A DNA stretch of 11,734 bases, from assembly GCA_020342025.1 (NCBI GenBank), contig CP070840.1:969677-981410 (forward strand). Direction: 5' to 3'. The stretch comes from Deltaproteobacteria bacterium (GTDB lineage Bacteria > Desulfobacterota > DSM-4660 > Desulfatiglandales > HGW-15). Positions 1 to 8,365 of this stretch are shown here, piece after piece; position 1 is the first letter of the stretch; the number at the start of each line of letters is the position of its first letter. Below the pieces are notes generated by a model. That model worked only from the letters and a program-made list of their open reading frames with translations. It did not search any database and was not told the DNA's origin. A program made the position numbers and the translations under genes.

Positions 1-177
1 TTCCCGTCCAAGCACGAGGATCATCTCCTCCTGCCGGGCAAGTGGCCTTACCCTGTTGCAGGTCTCCACCACCATGGGATCCTTACCACTGATCTTCAGG
101 AACTGCTTCGGTCTATCCTTGCGGCTAACTGGCCAGAAGCGAGTCCCGGAGCCTCCTGCCATAATGACGACAAACAT
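1..177 (-). CDS. manC: Mannose-1-phosphate guanylyltransferase, N-terminal part (runs off left edge)
   Basis: Only the first 59 codons are present; the gene continues beyond base 1. The protein begins MFVVIMAGGSGTRFWPVSR, the glycine-rich nucleotide-binding signature of sugar-nucleotide pyrophosphorylases. The FWPVSR ending, followed by RPKQFLKI, is typical of GDP-mannose pyrophosphorylases rather than glucose or GlcNAc types. The family makes GDP-mannose from mannose-1-phosphate and GTP in the cytoplasm, for polysaccharide or LPS sugars. The ATG at 177 is preceded by CTGGAG, a good ribosome binding site, and the Rossmann strand starts at once, so the start is secure. It follows argJ on the same strand after about 160 bp in which I see no clear terminator. 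Whether a C-terminal phosphomannose isomerase domain is fused to it cannot be seen. Confidence 0.87.
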   Translation of the reverse strand, partial: MFVVIMAGGSGTRFWPVSRKDRPKQFLKISGKDPMVVETCNRVRPLARQEEMILVLGRE

Positions 178-338
178 AGGTTACTCCAGATATGTGGTCG
201 ATGTTCGATGGCCATGAAAAGCCAGGTTGGACCCTAACTACGTCCATGCGTGGGGGACGAGGGGACAGCCTGCGGAGATTTTTGTTCCTCATTCGCTCCG
301 TTCCCCCGTTCCAGCTCCGCGAAGCAGGCCTCAGGGTA

Positions 339-1523
339 TCAGGTCCTGTAGTCCGAATTAATGGCAATATATTCAGGCGTTAGATCACATGTAACGACCT
401 GGACTTCATGCTTCCCTTGTCGCAGATCAATAGTGACAGAGAACTCTTTCTGGGCCATCCTTTTCGAGGCCTGTTTTTCCACGTCAGCACCGATCGCAAG
501 GCCTCCCTGCACGATCTGAATTTCGTCAACCCATATGTGGACGTCTTCCTCTTGCATGCTGATATTCGAACGACCCAAGGCCGCCATAATCCTTCCCCAG
601 TTAGGATCCTGGCCATAGAAGGCCGTCTTTACCAGGTAGGAGTTGGCGATTGTCCTGGCCGCTGTCTCGGCATCCGCATGTCTGGCGGCCCCTCTTATTT
701 TCACATAAACGACTTTGGTGGCGCCTTCACCATCCCTGACAATCATGGTGGCCAGCGTATCCATAACGTGGGTCAACCCTATTTGAAACCTTTCAAAATC
801 ATCTGAGTTTAATTCCCCGTTCCCCGCCATACCATTGGCCACGACCAGAACCGTATCATTGGTGCTTGTGTCACCATCCACGCTAATGCGATTGAAGGTG
901 GTCTTAACGGAAGAGGACACGGACTTGCTGAGATCAGCCGGATCTATGCGGATATCGCTTAACACAAAGCAGAGCATGGTGGCCATGTTAGGCATAATCA
1001 TGCCTGCCCCTTTTGCTATTCCAAGAATCTGATAGGGCTTACCGCCAGCTTCGCCTTCGAATCGGCTTATCTTGGAGAAAGAGTCCGTGGTCATGATCGC
1101 TTCTGCAACATCTGGCAGGCCCTCGGGCACAAGGCGCTTAGCAAGATCTGGTATAAAACGCTCAATCCGCTCCATGGGTAAGGGCCTACCGATGACACCT
1201 GTTGACGCCACAAGGACTTCATCAGGGTTAATCCCAAGTTCCTTGGCCACCAGTTCCGCTTCTCTAAGGGCATTGTCCAGACCCAGTCTGCCTGTACATG
1301 CATTCGCGTTTCCTGAATTGGCTATGATGGCTCTCACTCGTCCTTTTCGGATGTTTTCTTGGCTGAGTATAACGGGGGCCGCTTTCACCCTGTTGGTGGT
1401 AAAAACCCCTGCCGCAGCGGCACCTTTTTCAGAAACTATAAGGGCCATATCCAGACCCCCATCTTTCTTGATGCCCGCGGCTAATGCGGACGCCTTAAAC
1501 CCTTGAACGATGTTACTTGCCAT
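339..1523 (-). CDS. argJ: Bifunctional glutamate N-acetyltransferase / amino-acid N-acetyltransferase ArgJ
   Basis: ArgJ moves the acetyl group from N-acetylornithine to glutamate, and in bifunctional forms also uses acetyl-CoA, so that the arginine pathway recycles acetyl groups. The 394-aa protein is full length for the family. It opens with GFKASALAAGIKK. STGVIG (about residues 107-112) supplies the oxyanion-hole Thr-Gly. KGAGMIMPNMATML (171-184) holds the Ala-Thr autoprocessing site, with Thr182 as the expected nucleophile freed on cleavage into alpha and beta chains. The C-terminus ends in the usual INSDYRT. The start is ATG at 1523 with a weak GAG-type ribosome site. It lies 155 bp downstream of secA. 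I cannot tell from sequence whether it is mono- or bifunctional. Confidence 0.97.
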   Translation of the reverse strand: MASNIVQGFKASALAAGIKKDGGLDMALIVSEKGAAAAGVFTTNRVKAAPVILSQENIRKGRVRAIIANSGNANACTGRLGLDNALREAELVAKELGINPDEVLVASTGVIGRPLPMERIERFIPDLAKRLVPEGLPDVAEAIMTTDSFSKISRFEGEAGGKPYQILGIAKGAGMIMPNMATMLCFVLSDIRIDPADLSKSVSSSVKTTFNRISVDGDTSTNDTVLVVANGMAGNGELNSDDFERFQIGLTHVMDTLATMIVRDGEGATKVVYVKIRGAARHADAETAARTIANSYLVKTAFYGQDPNWGRIMAALGRSNISMQEEDVHIWVDEIQIVQGGLAIGADVEKQASKRMAQKEFSVTIDLRQGKHEVQVVTCDLTPEYIAINSDYRT

Positions 1524-1678
1524 AAGTCACTCGATGTTTGTGATTAAAGACTAGAAATCCAAAGTTGTAATTTACCCCCAGGATGACCTTCCGTAGCTGG
1601 ATAGTTCAACTTTGAGTATATACAATACCACGCTCGACATTGGAAATCCGAAGCAATGCGAAATTGATTTTTGTGCTT

Positions 1679-4540
1679 TTAACGGGCGCCGCAGCACTTC
1701 TTGTATTTCTTACCACTACCGCATGGACAGGGAGCGTTCCTGCCGATCTTCTTGCCCTCCCGCTTGACCGTTGCTGGCGTGCCCCCGTCATCCCCGTGGC
1801 TGAGATGCATAGCCCTCTTTTTCTTTTTAGGCAGGTCTTCGGCCGGCCGTTGCCGTAGGAGTTGAACCCGGGAAAGGGTGGTGAGGGTCTCTTCACTTAT
1901 TCGATCCATGAGCTCTTCGAACAGGGCAAATCCCTCCTTTTGATACTCCCGGAGGGGGTCGAGTTGACCGTAGCCCCTAAGCCCGATGCCTTCTTTCATA
2001 TGTTCCATGTCTTGGAGGTGAGCGACCCACTGGTCATCAATGATTTTCAAAACGATAAATCTTTCCAAGGATCTCAGGTCTTCTTCTCCAAATGTCTGTT
2101 TCCTTTTCTCAAAAGAGGCTTGAACCTGTTCCTTGATCAAATCGGTCATGTCTTCCACTTTCAGCTGATCAAACCTCTCTTCCCCAAGATCTTCAGGTCC
2201 GATCTTCGCGGCAAAGCCGAACACCCTGGCGATGTTTTCTTTTAATCCCTGGATATTCCAGTTTTCCGGGTATTCCTTGGGATCGGTGAAGCCCTCGATC
2301 AGGGATTCCACTTTTTCATCCGCCATGTTCTGTATGACGTCTTTTACCCCGTCCTCTGCAAGTAGCTCTCTCCTTCGGGTGTAGATGATCTCCCTTTGCT
2401 TGTTCATCACATCATCATATTCGAGCAGGTGTTTTCTGATATCAAAATGATGGGCTTCCACCTTTTTTTGGGCATTTTCGATGGCCCTGGAGATCAGATT
2501 ATGCTCAATGGGCTGTCCCTCTTCCATGCCCAGACGGTCCATGACGGAGGATATTCTCTCCGAGCCGAATATCCTGAGCAGATCATCCTCAAGGGAAAGA
2601 TAGAAGCGTGAAGTGCCGGGATCTCCCTGTCGGCCCGATCTACCCCTGAGCTGGTTATCGATTCGACGGCTTTCATGCCTTTCTGTCCCGAGTATGTGGA
2701 GTCCATCCAGACCCACGACACCTTCGCCCAGCACTATATCCGTTCCTCTGCCCGCCATATTGGTGGAGATGGTCACGGTCTTTGCCTGGCCTGCCTGCGC
2801 AACGATTTCCGCTTCCTTCTCATGATGCTTGGCATTCAGGACAGAATGGGGGATGCTTGCCCTTTTCAGCATCTTACTCAACATCTCCGATTTTTCGATG
2901 GAGATGGTCCCCACGAGGACAGGCTGTCCCTTTTCGTAGAGTTCCATGATCTCTTCCACAACGGCTTTGAACTTCTCCCTTTCGGTCTTATAGATCACAT
3001 CAGGGAAGTCTGTGCGAATCATTTTCTTGTGGGTGGGTACGACCGTAACATCCAATTTATAGGTACTATTAAATTCAGCAGCCTCCGTGTCCGCGGTTCC
3101 TGTCATACCGGCGAGCTTTTCATACATTCGGAAGTAGTTCTGAAAGGTAACGGTGGCCAGGGTCTGGTTCTCTTCTGCTACGCTCACGCCTTCCTTTGCC
3201 TCCACCGCCTGATGCAGACCGTCGCTCCAGCGGCGACCCGGCATCATGCGTCCCGTGAACTCGTCCACAATGACCACCTGTCCATCTTTGATGACGTAGT
3301 GGACATCTTTCTCGAATAGCCAGTAGGCCTTAATGAGCTGTTGGGTGGCGTGAAGGAGTTCTGAGGAGCGCACATAGCGCTCTTCCAGATCCCGGAGTCG
3401 CTCTGATTTCTCGCTTTCACTCAGGCCTTCATCAGATATGATGTTGTGGCTTTCATCATCTATGTCAGGGAGTACGAAATCACCCAGGCCCGCAGTCGAG
3501 ACGAGCTTGATCCCTTTTTCTGTGAGGTCCACGGAATTGCTGCGCTCGTCGATGGTGCAGTAAAGGTCCTGATCCAACTCGGGGAGAAGTTTCTGGGACC
3601 TCAGCATGCTCTCCATCCGATCTATGTCCTTTTTAAAGGCCTGATTATTGGCCAGAATGTCCAGGAAAACAGGGTTTTTGGGATCTCCGCGTTTGACCTT
3701 GAGAAGCATCTCAGCGGCTCGGTCCCCATCATCCTCATCCCTGAGTCTATTTCGCACATCCTTCAGGATAGAGCGGATGACGGTTCCCTGATTTTTCTTC
3801 AGATTGATGACCAGGGGTTTGACCTCTAAATAGGTTTTGTTTTCGCTGTGCTCCACAGGCCCGCTTATGATGAGAGGGGTTCTGGACTCATCGATTAATA
3901 TGCTGTCCACCTCGTCCACGATGGCGTAATGAAAATCCCTCTGCACAAAATCCTCGGGGTCAAACTTCATATTGTCTCTCAGGTAATCAAACCCGAATTC
4001 ATTGTTCGTGCCGTAGGTTATATCGCAACCATACGCCGCCTTGCGGTCCTCGTCGGACATGCCATGCACGATAACGCCCACAGAGAGACCTAAAAAGTTA
4101 TAAATTCCCCCCATCCACTCCGCGTCTCGCCTTGCCAGATAATCGTTCACCGTGACCAAGTGGACGCCCCTTCCTGTAAGAGCGTTCAGGTAGAGGGGAA
4201 GGGTGGCAGCCAATGTCTTGCCTTCACCCGTTTTCATCTCAGCGATCGTCCCCTCATGCAGTACGATGCCACCGATAAGCTGAACATCAAAGTGGCGCAT
4301 GCCCAGGGTCCTGACAGAGGCTTCCCGCACCGCAGCAAAGGCCTCAGGCAGCAAATCCTCTAGGGATTCACCCTTTGAAAGCCGCTCCTTGAACTCAGCG
4401 GTCTTTGCATGAAGCTGGGTGTCAGAAAGGGCCTGAAACTGAGGCTCCAATCGGTTTATGGCCTCAACCATGGGCGCCATACGTTTCAACTCTCTCTCGT
4501 TTTTACTGCCAAAAATTCCTTTTACGACTTTGCCGAGCAT
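1679..4540 (-). CDS. secA: Preprotein translocase ATPase SecA
   Basis: SecA is the ATP-driven motor that pushes unfolded preproteins through SecYEG. All landmarks are visible. Walker A is MKTGEGKT (102-109). The DEAD-type Walker B is VDEVD (208-212). [16 protein letters not shown] lies near 430-445, followed by [14 protein letters not shown]. The helicase motif [20 protein letters not shown] is in NBD2. The C-terminal SEC-C zinc tail has Cys938, Cys940, Cys949 and Cys950 (CxCx8CC). At 953 aa it is about 50 residues longer than E. coli SecA (901). Part of the excess lies in the preprotein cross-linking region (about 235-400), which carries extra charged helical sequence; this kind of extension occurs in several non-gamma lineages. 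The start is ATG at 4540, placing the amphipathic [20 protein letters not shown] helix at the N-terminus as expected. Confidence 0.99.
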   Translation of the reverse strand: MLGKVVKGIFGSKNERELKRMAPMVEAINRLEPQFQALSDTQLHAKTAEFKERLSKGESLEDLLPEAFAAVREASVRTLGMRHFDVQLIGGIVLHEGTIAEMKTGEGKTLAATLPLYLNALTGRGVHLVTVNDYLARRDAEWMGGIYNFLGLSVGVIVHGMSDEDRKAAYGCDITYGTNNEFGFDYLRDNMKFDPEDFVQRDFHYAIVDEVDSILIDESRTPLIISGPVEHSENKTYLEVKPLVINLKKNQGTVIRSILKDVRNRLRDEDDGDRAAEMLLKVKRGDPKNPVFLDILANNQAFKKDIDRMESMLRSQKLLPELDQDLYCTIDERSNSVDLTEKGIKLVSTAGLGDFVLPDIDDESHNIISDEGLSESEKSERLRDLEERYVRSSELLHATQQLIKAYWLFEKDVHYVIKDGQVVIVDEFTGRMMPGRRWSDGLHQAVEAKEGVSVAEENQTLATVTFQNYFRMYEKLAGMTGTADTEAAEFNSTYKLDVTVVPTHKKMIRTDFPDVIYKTEREKFKAVVEEIMELYEKGQPVLVGTISIEKSEMLSKMLKRASIPHSVLNAKHHEKEAEIVAQAGQAKTVTISTNMAGRGTDIVLGEGVVGLDGLHILGTERHESRRIDNQLRGRSGRQGDPGTSRFYLSLEDDLLRIFGSERISSVMDRLGMEEGQPIEHNLISRAIENAQKKVEAHHFDIRKHLLEYDDVMNKQREIIYTRRRELLAEDGVKDVIQNMADEKVESLIEGFTDPKEYPENWNIQGLKENIARVFGFAAKIGPEDLGEERFDQLKVEDMTDLIKEQVQASFEKRKQTFGEEDLRSLERFIVLKIIDDQWVAHLQDMEHMKEGIGLRGYGQLDPLREYQKEGFALFEELMDRISEETLTTLSRVQLLRQRPAEDLPKKKKRAMHLSHGDDGGTPATVKREGKKIGRNAPCPCGSGKKYKKCCGAR

Positions 4541-4571
4541 CCGTTGTCCGTAGCTCCATTATTAATCCCCC

Positions 4572-4588
4572 AATTGAGTCAAACTCAA
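4572..4588. repeat. Copy 1 of a 13-bp repeat, forming a small hairpin
   Basis: AATTGAGTCAAAC occurs at 4572-4584 and again exactly at 4711-4723, both in the secA upstream gap. In this copy the sequence continues so that TTGAGT and ACTCAA form a 6-bp inverted repeat with a 3-base loop (4574-4588). It lies about 35 bp upstream of the secA start and would be in the secA leader. The role is unknown. Confidence 0.5.
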
Positions 4589-4691
4589 TGGGTTCGTTAT
4601 CAGTTAATCGTTAATGGTTGTTCGTTTCAAGGGATTTATAACGAAATCCTCATTTAATCATAATAAAAATCGAGACGGGATCCTCAAATAA

Positions 4692-4721
4692 CATATAACA
4701 ATGAACGCCAAATTGAGTCAA
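4692..4721 (-). promoter_or_regulatory. Candidate sigma-70 promoter for secA inside the upstream repeat
   Basis: On the minus strand TTGACT (complement of 4716-4721) lies 18 bp before TATATG (complement of 4692-4697), or 17 bp before the overlapping TTATAT. The -35 match is good and the -10 is mediocre. The -35 hexamer lies within the second copy of the 13-bp repeat. It would give a secA leader of about 145 nt. This is pattern matching only. Confidence 0.35.
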
Positions 4722-4733
4722 ACGCGACGGGGT
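4711..4733. repeat. Copy 2 of the 13-bp repeat, followed by a GTCAAAC repeat
   Basis: This is the second exact copy of AATTGAGTCAAAC (4711-4723). It is followed by a GC-rich stretch and another GGTCAAAC, so GTCAAAC appears twice within about 20 bp. The two 13-mers start 139 bp apart and bracket an AT-rich stretch (about 4595-4710). They may be remnants of a small repeated element or binding sites; the window alone cannot decide. Confidence 0.45.
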
Positions 4734-4770
4734 CAAACCAAGGCACTAGGATGGGAAAATCCAAGAATCG

Positions 4771-4799
4771 ATTATACACTATAAATGGGGAGAAAGAAA
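4771..4799 (-). promoter_or_regulatory. Candidate promoter with perfect TATAAT, upstream of secA
   Basis: A perfect TATAAT on the minus strand (complement of 4771-4776) lies 17 bp after a poor -35, TTTCTT. It begins just after the stop of the M23 gene, so it could start secA transcription independently of that gene. The weak -35 limits confidence. Confidence 0.4.
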
Positions 4800-4807
4800 T
4801 TTGAAAG

Positions 4808-5716
4808 CTAATTGAGGATATAACGTCTGGGATCCACGGGAAGGCCGTTAAGATATACCTCATAATGGAGATGGGGTCCTGTGGTGCGGCCAGTATTTCC
4901 CACCAGCGCGATCTTTTGGCCCCTCTTCACATACTGCCCATTTTTGACCAGCACCTTGGACAGATGTCCATATCTTGTCTTGACACCATAGCTGTGGTTA
5001 ATGGTAAGCATATTACCCATACCATGGTCTCGCCCAACTGAAGCGATAACACCATCTGCCGGAGCAATAATGGTCGTATTCATCCGTGTGCTTATATCAA
5101 TTCCTTTATGGAATTCCTTTTCGTTGGTAAATGGAGAAACGCGATATCCAAAACGCGAACTGACCCAACCCCGGGTCGGCCATATGGACGGCGTACTTGC
5201 TAGCATGGTCTTTTGGTTTTCAAGAAATTTGTACAGTTCCTCCTTTTCATTGGTCTGAACAGAGATTTCCGTATCCAGGTTATCCAGAGACTTGTGCATG
5301 AGGCGAACCAATTTCTGATGGGCCTTTTCAAGGGTGTAGTCTGGATTCAAGAGGGAAGGATCAGAACCTCCGATACCCAGGAACTGTGAATTATCCTCAT
5401 TGGTTTCCAAGTTGACCATGGTTTTCAGTTTTTGATCAAACTTTTTGAGTTCGATCAATTTTCCGCTGATTTGATCAATTTTGTGTGTCAGGGCAACAAG
5501 TTGTAACTTCTGATTCTCGTTTTCCCTTTCCAATTGGGCAAGCCGCGGGACTTTTGCCTTTATGTAGCGATAATCCCTGACACCCCAGGCGAGGGCAAGT
5601 GCAGCGGATAGGAAGATGAGGAAGACGAAAAAGAGGAGAAACCTAGGAATCTTGAGTTGCTTGACCTTGCTTGATGCCCCAGGAAGAAAAACGATGGTGA
5701 CTTTTTTTGCAGCCAA
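4808..5716 (-). CDS. Membrane-anchored M23 (LytM-type) peptidase with coiled coil
   Basis: The 302-aa protein has a short basic cytoplasmic N-terminus and one membrane segment (about 26-45). A predicted coiled coil follows (about 54-100, repeated Leu/Lys/Glu), then a linker and a C-terminal M23 domain (about 180-302). Metal and catalytic residues are intact: HKGID (His203, Asp207), YGHLSK (His251) and GPHLHYEV (His282, His284). It could therefore be an active periplasmic peptidoglycan endopeptidase rather than a degenerate EnvC/NlpD-style activator, though an activator role is not excluded. The start is TTG at 5716: an in-frame TAA lies four codons upstream, no ATG or GTG is available before MAAKK, and AAAGAGAG sits about 6 nt upstream. 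It has its own promoter and precedes secA, an order I recall from Geobacter-like genomes. Confidence 0.94.
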   Translation of the reverse strand: MAAKKVTIVFLPGASSKVKQLKIPRFLLFFVFLIFLSAALALAWGVRDYRYIKAKVPRLAQLERENENQKLQLVALTHKIDQISGKLIELKKFDQKLKTMVNLETNEDNSQFLGIGGSDPSLLNPDYTLEKAHQKLVRLMHKSLDNLDTEISVQTNEKEELYKFLENQKTMLASTPSIWPTRGWVSSRFGYRVSPFTNEKEFHKGIDISTRMNTTIIAPADGVIASVGRDHGMGNMLTINHSYGVKTRYGHLSKVLVKNGQYVKRGQKIALVGNTGRTTGPHLHYEVYLNGLPVDPRRYILN

Positions 5717-5768
5717 AACGTGCTCTCTTTATGAATTTCAACTTGAAAGATTAACTTCAATTAAGTTT

Positions 5769-5798
5769 AGTTTAGCACAAAGGCCCCACAAATGTCAA
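5769..5798 (-). promoter_or_regulatory. Sigma-70 promoter for the M23 peptidase gene
   Basis: A perfect TTGACA on the minus strand (complement of 5793-5798) is followed after 18 bp by TAAACT (complement of 5769-5774). A TG one base before the -10 gives an extended -10 form. It lies in the 92-bp gap between the uvrC stop and the TTG start at 5716, in the right orientation. This is the best promoter match in the window. Confidence 0.65.
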
Positions 5799-5808
5799 CT
5801 CAAATGCC

Positions 5809-7653
5809 CTAGGCGCCCCCCTTAATATTCCTTTCTGAAAAAAATGTCAAAATGTTTTTTGCCAGGGATGGGCTGATTCCGGGGACAAGGACGAGGTCTT
5901 CAAATTTTGCCTCAGAAACGCCGTTCAGATCCCCGAAATGCCCCAGGAGAAGCTTCCTTTTCTTTGGCCCAATCCCTGATATCTGATCCAATTCGGATTC
6001 TTTGAGGCGTTTCCCCCGCAGTTTGCGGTGGTATGTGATAGCGCGCCGATGCGCCTCGTCACGAATCCGCATCAAGAGGAGAAGGACAGGATGTTCGCTT
6101 TTTAGAGAGAGGGGATTCTTGCGACCAAAAATATAGATCTTATCTGTTTTGCTCTTTTTTCTCTCGTCCGCTTTCGCGATGGCGACCACGTCGGGCAAGT
6201 CCAGCTCGGGGAAATCGTGCATCGCCTTTCTTACGGCCAAGAGGTGGCCCTTGCCTCCATCCACAAGAAAAAGATCAGGCGGGGTGCCTCTTGAGAGTCG
6301 CCGGGAGACGACCTCGGACATCATTCCATAATCGTCTATCCCTTGGATCCCCTTTATTTTGTAGTTTCTATAGCTGGGCTTGTGAGGTAAACCATCCAGA
6401 AAAGAGACAACGGTTCCCACTGCCTGGTCCCCACGCAGAGCTGAGATATCGAGTCCTTCAATGGCCCTTGGGAGCTTTCTCAGTCTCAAGACTGATTTTG
6501 CCAGAACCATCAAATCATCCTTCTGGATTTCCGTATGCATGGTAAGAAGGTTTTCCGCATTTGTCACGGCTATCCTGACGAGGCGCAGTTTTTCTCCTTT
6601 CATGGGATGATGTACGGAAACCTTTTTGCCAGCCAAGTCTGAGATCCAATCGTTGAGAGGTGGTAGGTCTTCAACGGACTCGGAGATGAGGATATGTTTT
6701 GGGATGAAAGACTCTTGAGCATAGTACTGCTTCAGGAAGGCCTCCATGATCTCGGCACTGGACACCCCCTTATTTCTAAAAAGGTAATCCCGACTACCCA
6801 AGAGATATCCCTTTCGTACGAAGAGAATGACCACTTGGAACCTTCCATTTTCCTGCGCAAGACCAATCACATCCTGATCTTCCATCTTGGGGGAGACCAC
6901 GTGCTGCCGTTCTATGGTGGCCTCCACGGCCCTGATTTGATCCCTAATACGAGCAGCCTTCTCGAAATCGAGTTCTTCTGAGGCCTGTGTCATATTTTTT
7001 TTCAGCTGCCTGATCAATTCTCGGTTGCGCCCTTCTAAAAAGAGCTTTACCTGATCAACAATCTCCTTGTATGCGGAGCTGGAGACCTGGTGTACGCAAG
7101 CACCGAGACACCGGTCCAGTTGATAATTGAGACAGGGTCTGGATCTCTTCGGTAGATCCCGGCCCTTGCATTTTCTTAGATGGAATATCCTATCGATCAG
7201 CTTGAGGGTCCTTCGGACAGAATTGGCAGAGGAGAAGGGCCCGAAGTAGAGGGCCCCGTCCTTTTTGATCTTTCGGACAATACTCAGCCGGGGAAATGGA
7301 TTTTGTATATCAAACCGGAGACAGGGGTAGCGCTTGTCATCCCTGAGGATGATGTTGTAGCGAGGCATATGTCGCTTTACGAGAGTATCCTCGAGAATAA
7401 AAGCCTCTTTCTCTGTGGCTGTAAGGAAGTAATCGAGGCCTTCGGCCTTATTCATCATCAAGGCCGTTTTATGGGGAAGGTCGCCGGAAGGTTTAAAATA
7501 GGCCAAGACCCTTTTCTTGAGGTTCTTGGCCTTACCCACATAAATAATCTGATCGGATCGGTCTCGGAAGATATAAACACCTGGCCCTTCCGGTACATTG
7601 AGATGAAGGGATTCTGGGGCCAGGTCACGAAGGGTCAGCGGCGCTTCGTTCAT
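5809..7653 (-). CDS. uvrC: UvrABC excinuclease subunit C
   Basis: UvrC makes both incisions around a DNA lesion in nucleotide excision repair. The 614-aa protein has the full domain order. The GIY-YIG nuclease (about 22-100) contains GPGVYIF, IIYVGKAKNLKKRV and TATEKEAFILE. A cysteine cluster has Cys162, Cys174, Cys182 and Cys186, matching the positions reported to bind a 4Fe-4S cluster in E. coli UvrC. A UVR motif lies near 226-242 (EELDFEKAARIRDQI). The RNase H-like 5' nuclease has GLDIS (Asp402), LVDGGKG (Asp465) and DEAHR (His535). Tandem HhH motifs (about 555-605) end the protein. I chose ATG at 7653 because it forms an ATGA overlap with the upstream acetyltransferase stop; a TTG at 7680 would add nine unlikely residues. 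Where many homologues read DISH, this one reads DISA. Confidence 0.97.
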   Translation of the reverse strand: MNEAPLTLRDLAPESLHLNVPEGPGVYIFRDRSDQIIYVGKAKNLKKRVLAYFKPSGDLPHKTALMMNKAEGLDYFLTATEKEAFILEDTLVKRHMPRYNIILRDDKRYPCLRFDIQNPFPRLSIVRKIKKDGALYFGPFSSANSVRRTLKLIDRIFHLRKCKGRDLPKRSRPCLNYQLDRCLGACVHQVSSSAYKEIVDQVKLFLEGRNRELIRQLKKNMTQASEELDFEKAARIRDQIRAVEATIERQHVVSPKMEDQDVIGLAQENGRFQVVILFVRKGYLLGSRDYLFRNKGVSSAEIMEAFLKQYYAQESFIPKHILISESVEDLPPLNDWISDLAGKKVSVHHPMKGEKLRLVRIAVTNAENLLTMHTEIQKDDLMVLAKSVLRLRKLPRAIEGLDISALRGDQAVGTVVSFLDGLPHKPSYRNYKIKGIQGIDDYGMMSEVVSRRLSRGTPPDLFLVDGGKGHLLAVRKAMHDFPELDLPDVVAIAKADERKKSKTDKIYIFGRKNPLSLKSEHPVLLLLMRIRDEAHRRAITYHRKLRGKRLKESELDQISGIGPKKRKLLLGHFGDLNGVSEAKFEDLVLVPGISPSLAKNILTFFSERNIKGGA

Positions 7654-8225
7654 GGGGTCGCCACCCCCACATCGTCCCAAAGCCTGTGAAGACGCTTGAC
7701 CATAATGACGAGATTGTGCGGGTTTCCCTCTCTATCCTTGGCATAGTCCTTCAGGACCGCCTTTTCAAGGAACTCCAGTTTTTTGACGCTTCTTATAAGC
7801 GCCGCATCTCTGTCTTGCACCAACTGCATGATGAGCGTTTCCAGTCCCATGGCCATGGCCAGATTGATGAGGTCCAATAGCATCCACGTGGCCAGATGTT
7901 TTCCACGAAAAGCGGGGTCAACAGAAATGCGGATGTTCCCGATGTGACTTTTGGCCCCGTAATATTTCCTAAGCAAAGTGGCGTGGGCAATAATCTGGCC
8001 TTCCAACACACACACGATGGAGTGTGCTCTATCTGGATCCATGTTTTTTACCCAATTCTCAATCAGTTCGAAATCGGCCACATTATGATCAAGAAACCAT
8101 TTGTCGTCTTCAGATAAACGGCTGAACATCCTGAAGAGGAGATCCTCGTCCCCTTTCCGCAGTGGTCTTAGGGTGACCCCGGTCCCATCTTTCAGAATGA
8201 CTTCCTTGGGATAGTCTTCAAGCAT
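7650..8225 (-). CDS. GNAT-family N-acetyltransferase, substrate unknown
   Basis: The 191-aa protein has the GNAT fold signature. RISVDPAFRGKHLATWMLLDL matches strand beta4 and the acetyl-CoA pyrophosphate loop (R-G-K-H-L-A), after LRPLRKGDEDLLFRMFSRLS near the N-terminus. The acceptor (small molecule or protein) cannot be told from sequence. Its TGA overlaps the uvrC ATG (ATGA), so the two are translationally coupled, but a functional link is not implied. The start is uncertain. ATG at 8225 has an AGAG about 9 nt upstream and gives the family-like opening MLEDYPKEVILKDG; GTG at 8252 would add nine residues and lacks a convincing ribosome site. It is divergent from the ChaN-like gene. Confidence 0.87.
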   Translation of the reverse strand: MLEDYPKEVILKDGTGVTLRPLRKGDEDLLFRMFSRLSEDDKWFLDHNVADFELIENWVKNMDPDRAHSIVCVLEGQIIAHATLLRKYYGAKSHIGNIRISVDPAFRGKHLATWMLLDLINLAMAMGLETLIMQLVQDRDAALIRSVKKLEFLEKAVLKDYAKDREGNPHNLVIMVKRLHRLWDDVGVATP

Positions 8226-8365
8226 TTTAGGGATCTCTGGAACAGGTCTCACGGATATGGTTCTTTCTGGTCTATCTCAATAGAATAACGGACTTGCACA
8301 CATTCAGGGTAAGTGATAGGAATGGAGGGAGTCAAGGGAATTGTCTTCCCGAAGGAGATGGAAAA
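8226..8365. promoter_or_regulatory. Divergent intergenic region with weak candidate promoters
   Basis: This 140-bp gap separates the leftward acetyltransferase-uvrC pair from the rightward ChaN-Nudix-hisD operon, so it must serve both unless transcription enters from outside. On the plus strand TTGCAC (8294-8299) lies 17 bp before TAGGAA (8317-8322), with TG one base before the -10. On the minus strand TTGACT (complement of 8330-8335) lies 18 bp before TACCCT (complement of 8306-8311). Both are poor matches and they overlap. GGAG at 8354-8357 is the ribosome site of the rightward gene. Confidence 0.35.

Noticed and set aside
178..338. Small gene or terminator between argJ and manC
   Set aside because: Frames here (such as 192-383 on the plus strand) lack ribosome sites and run into argJ in antisense; short GC-rich inverted bits have no T-run.
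2675..3319. 214-aa open frame on the plus strand inside secA
   Set aside because: It is antisense to the conserved core of secA, has no ribosome site or recognisable domain, and such frames are expected opposite a long coding gene.
7180..7689. 169-aa open frame on the plus strand inside uvrC
   Set aside because: It is antisense to the GIY-YIG region of uvrC, with no family resemblance; a shadow of the real gene.
8294..8365. N-terminal extension of the ChaN-like protein to a TTG start
   Set aside because: The extra 24 residues are polar and would bury the lipoprotein signal peptide; the ATG at 8366 has a proper ribosome site.
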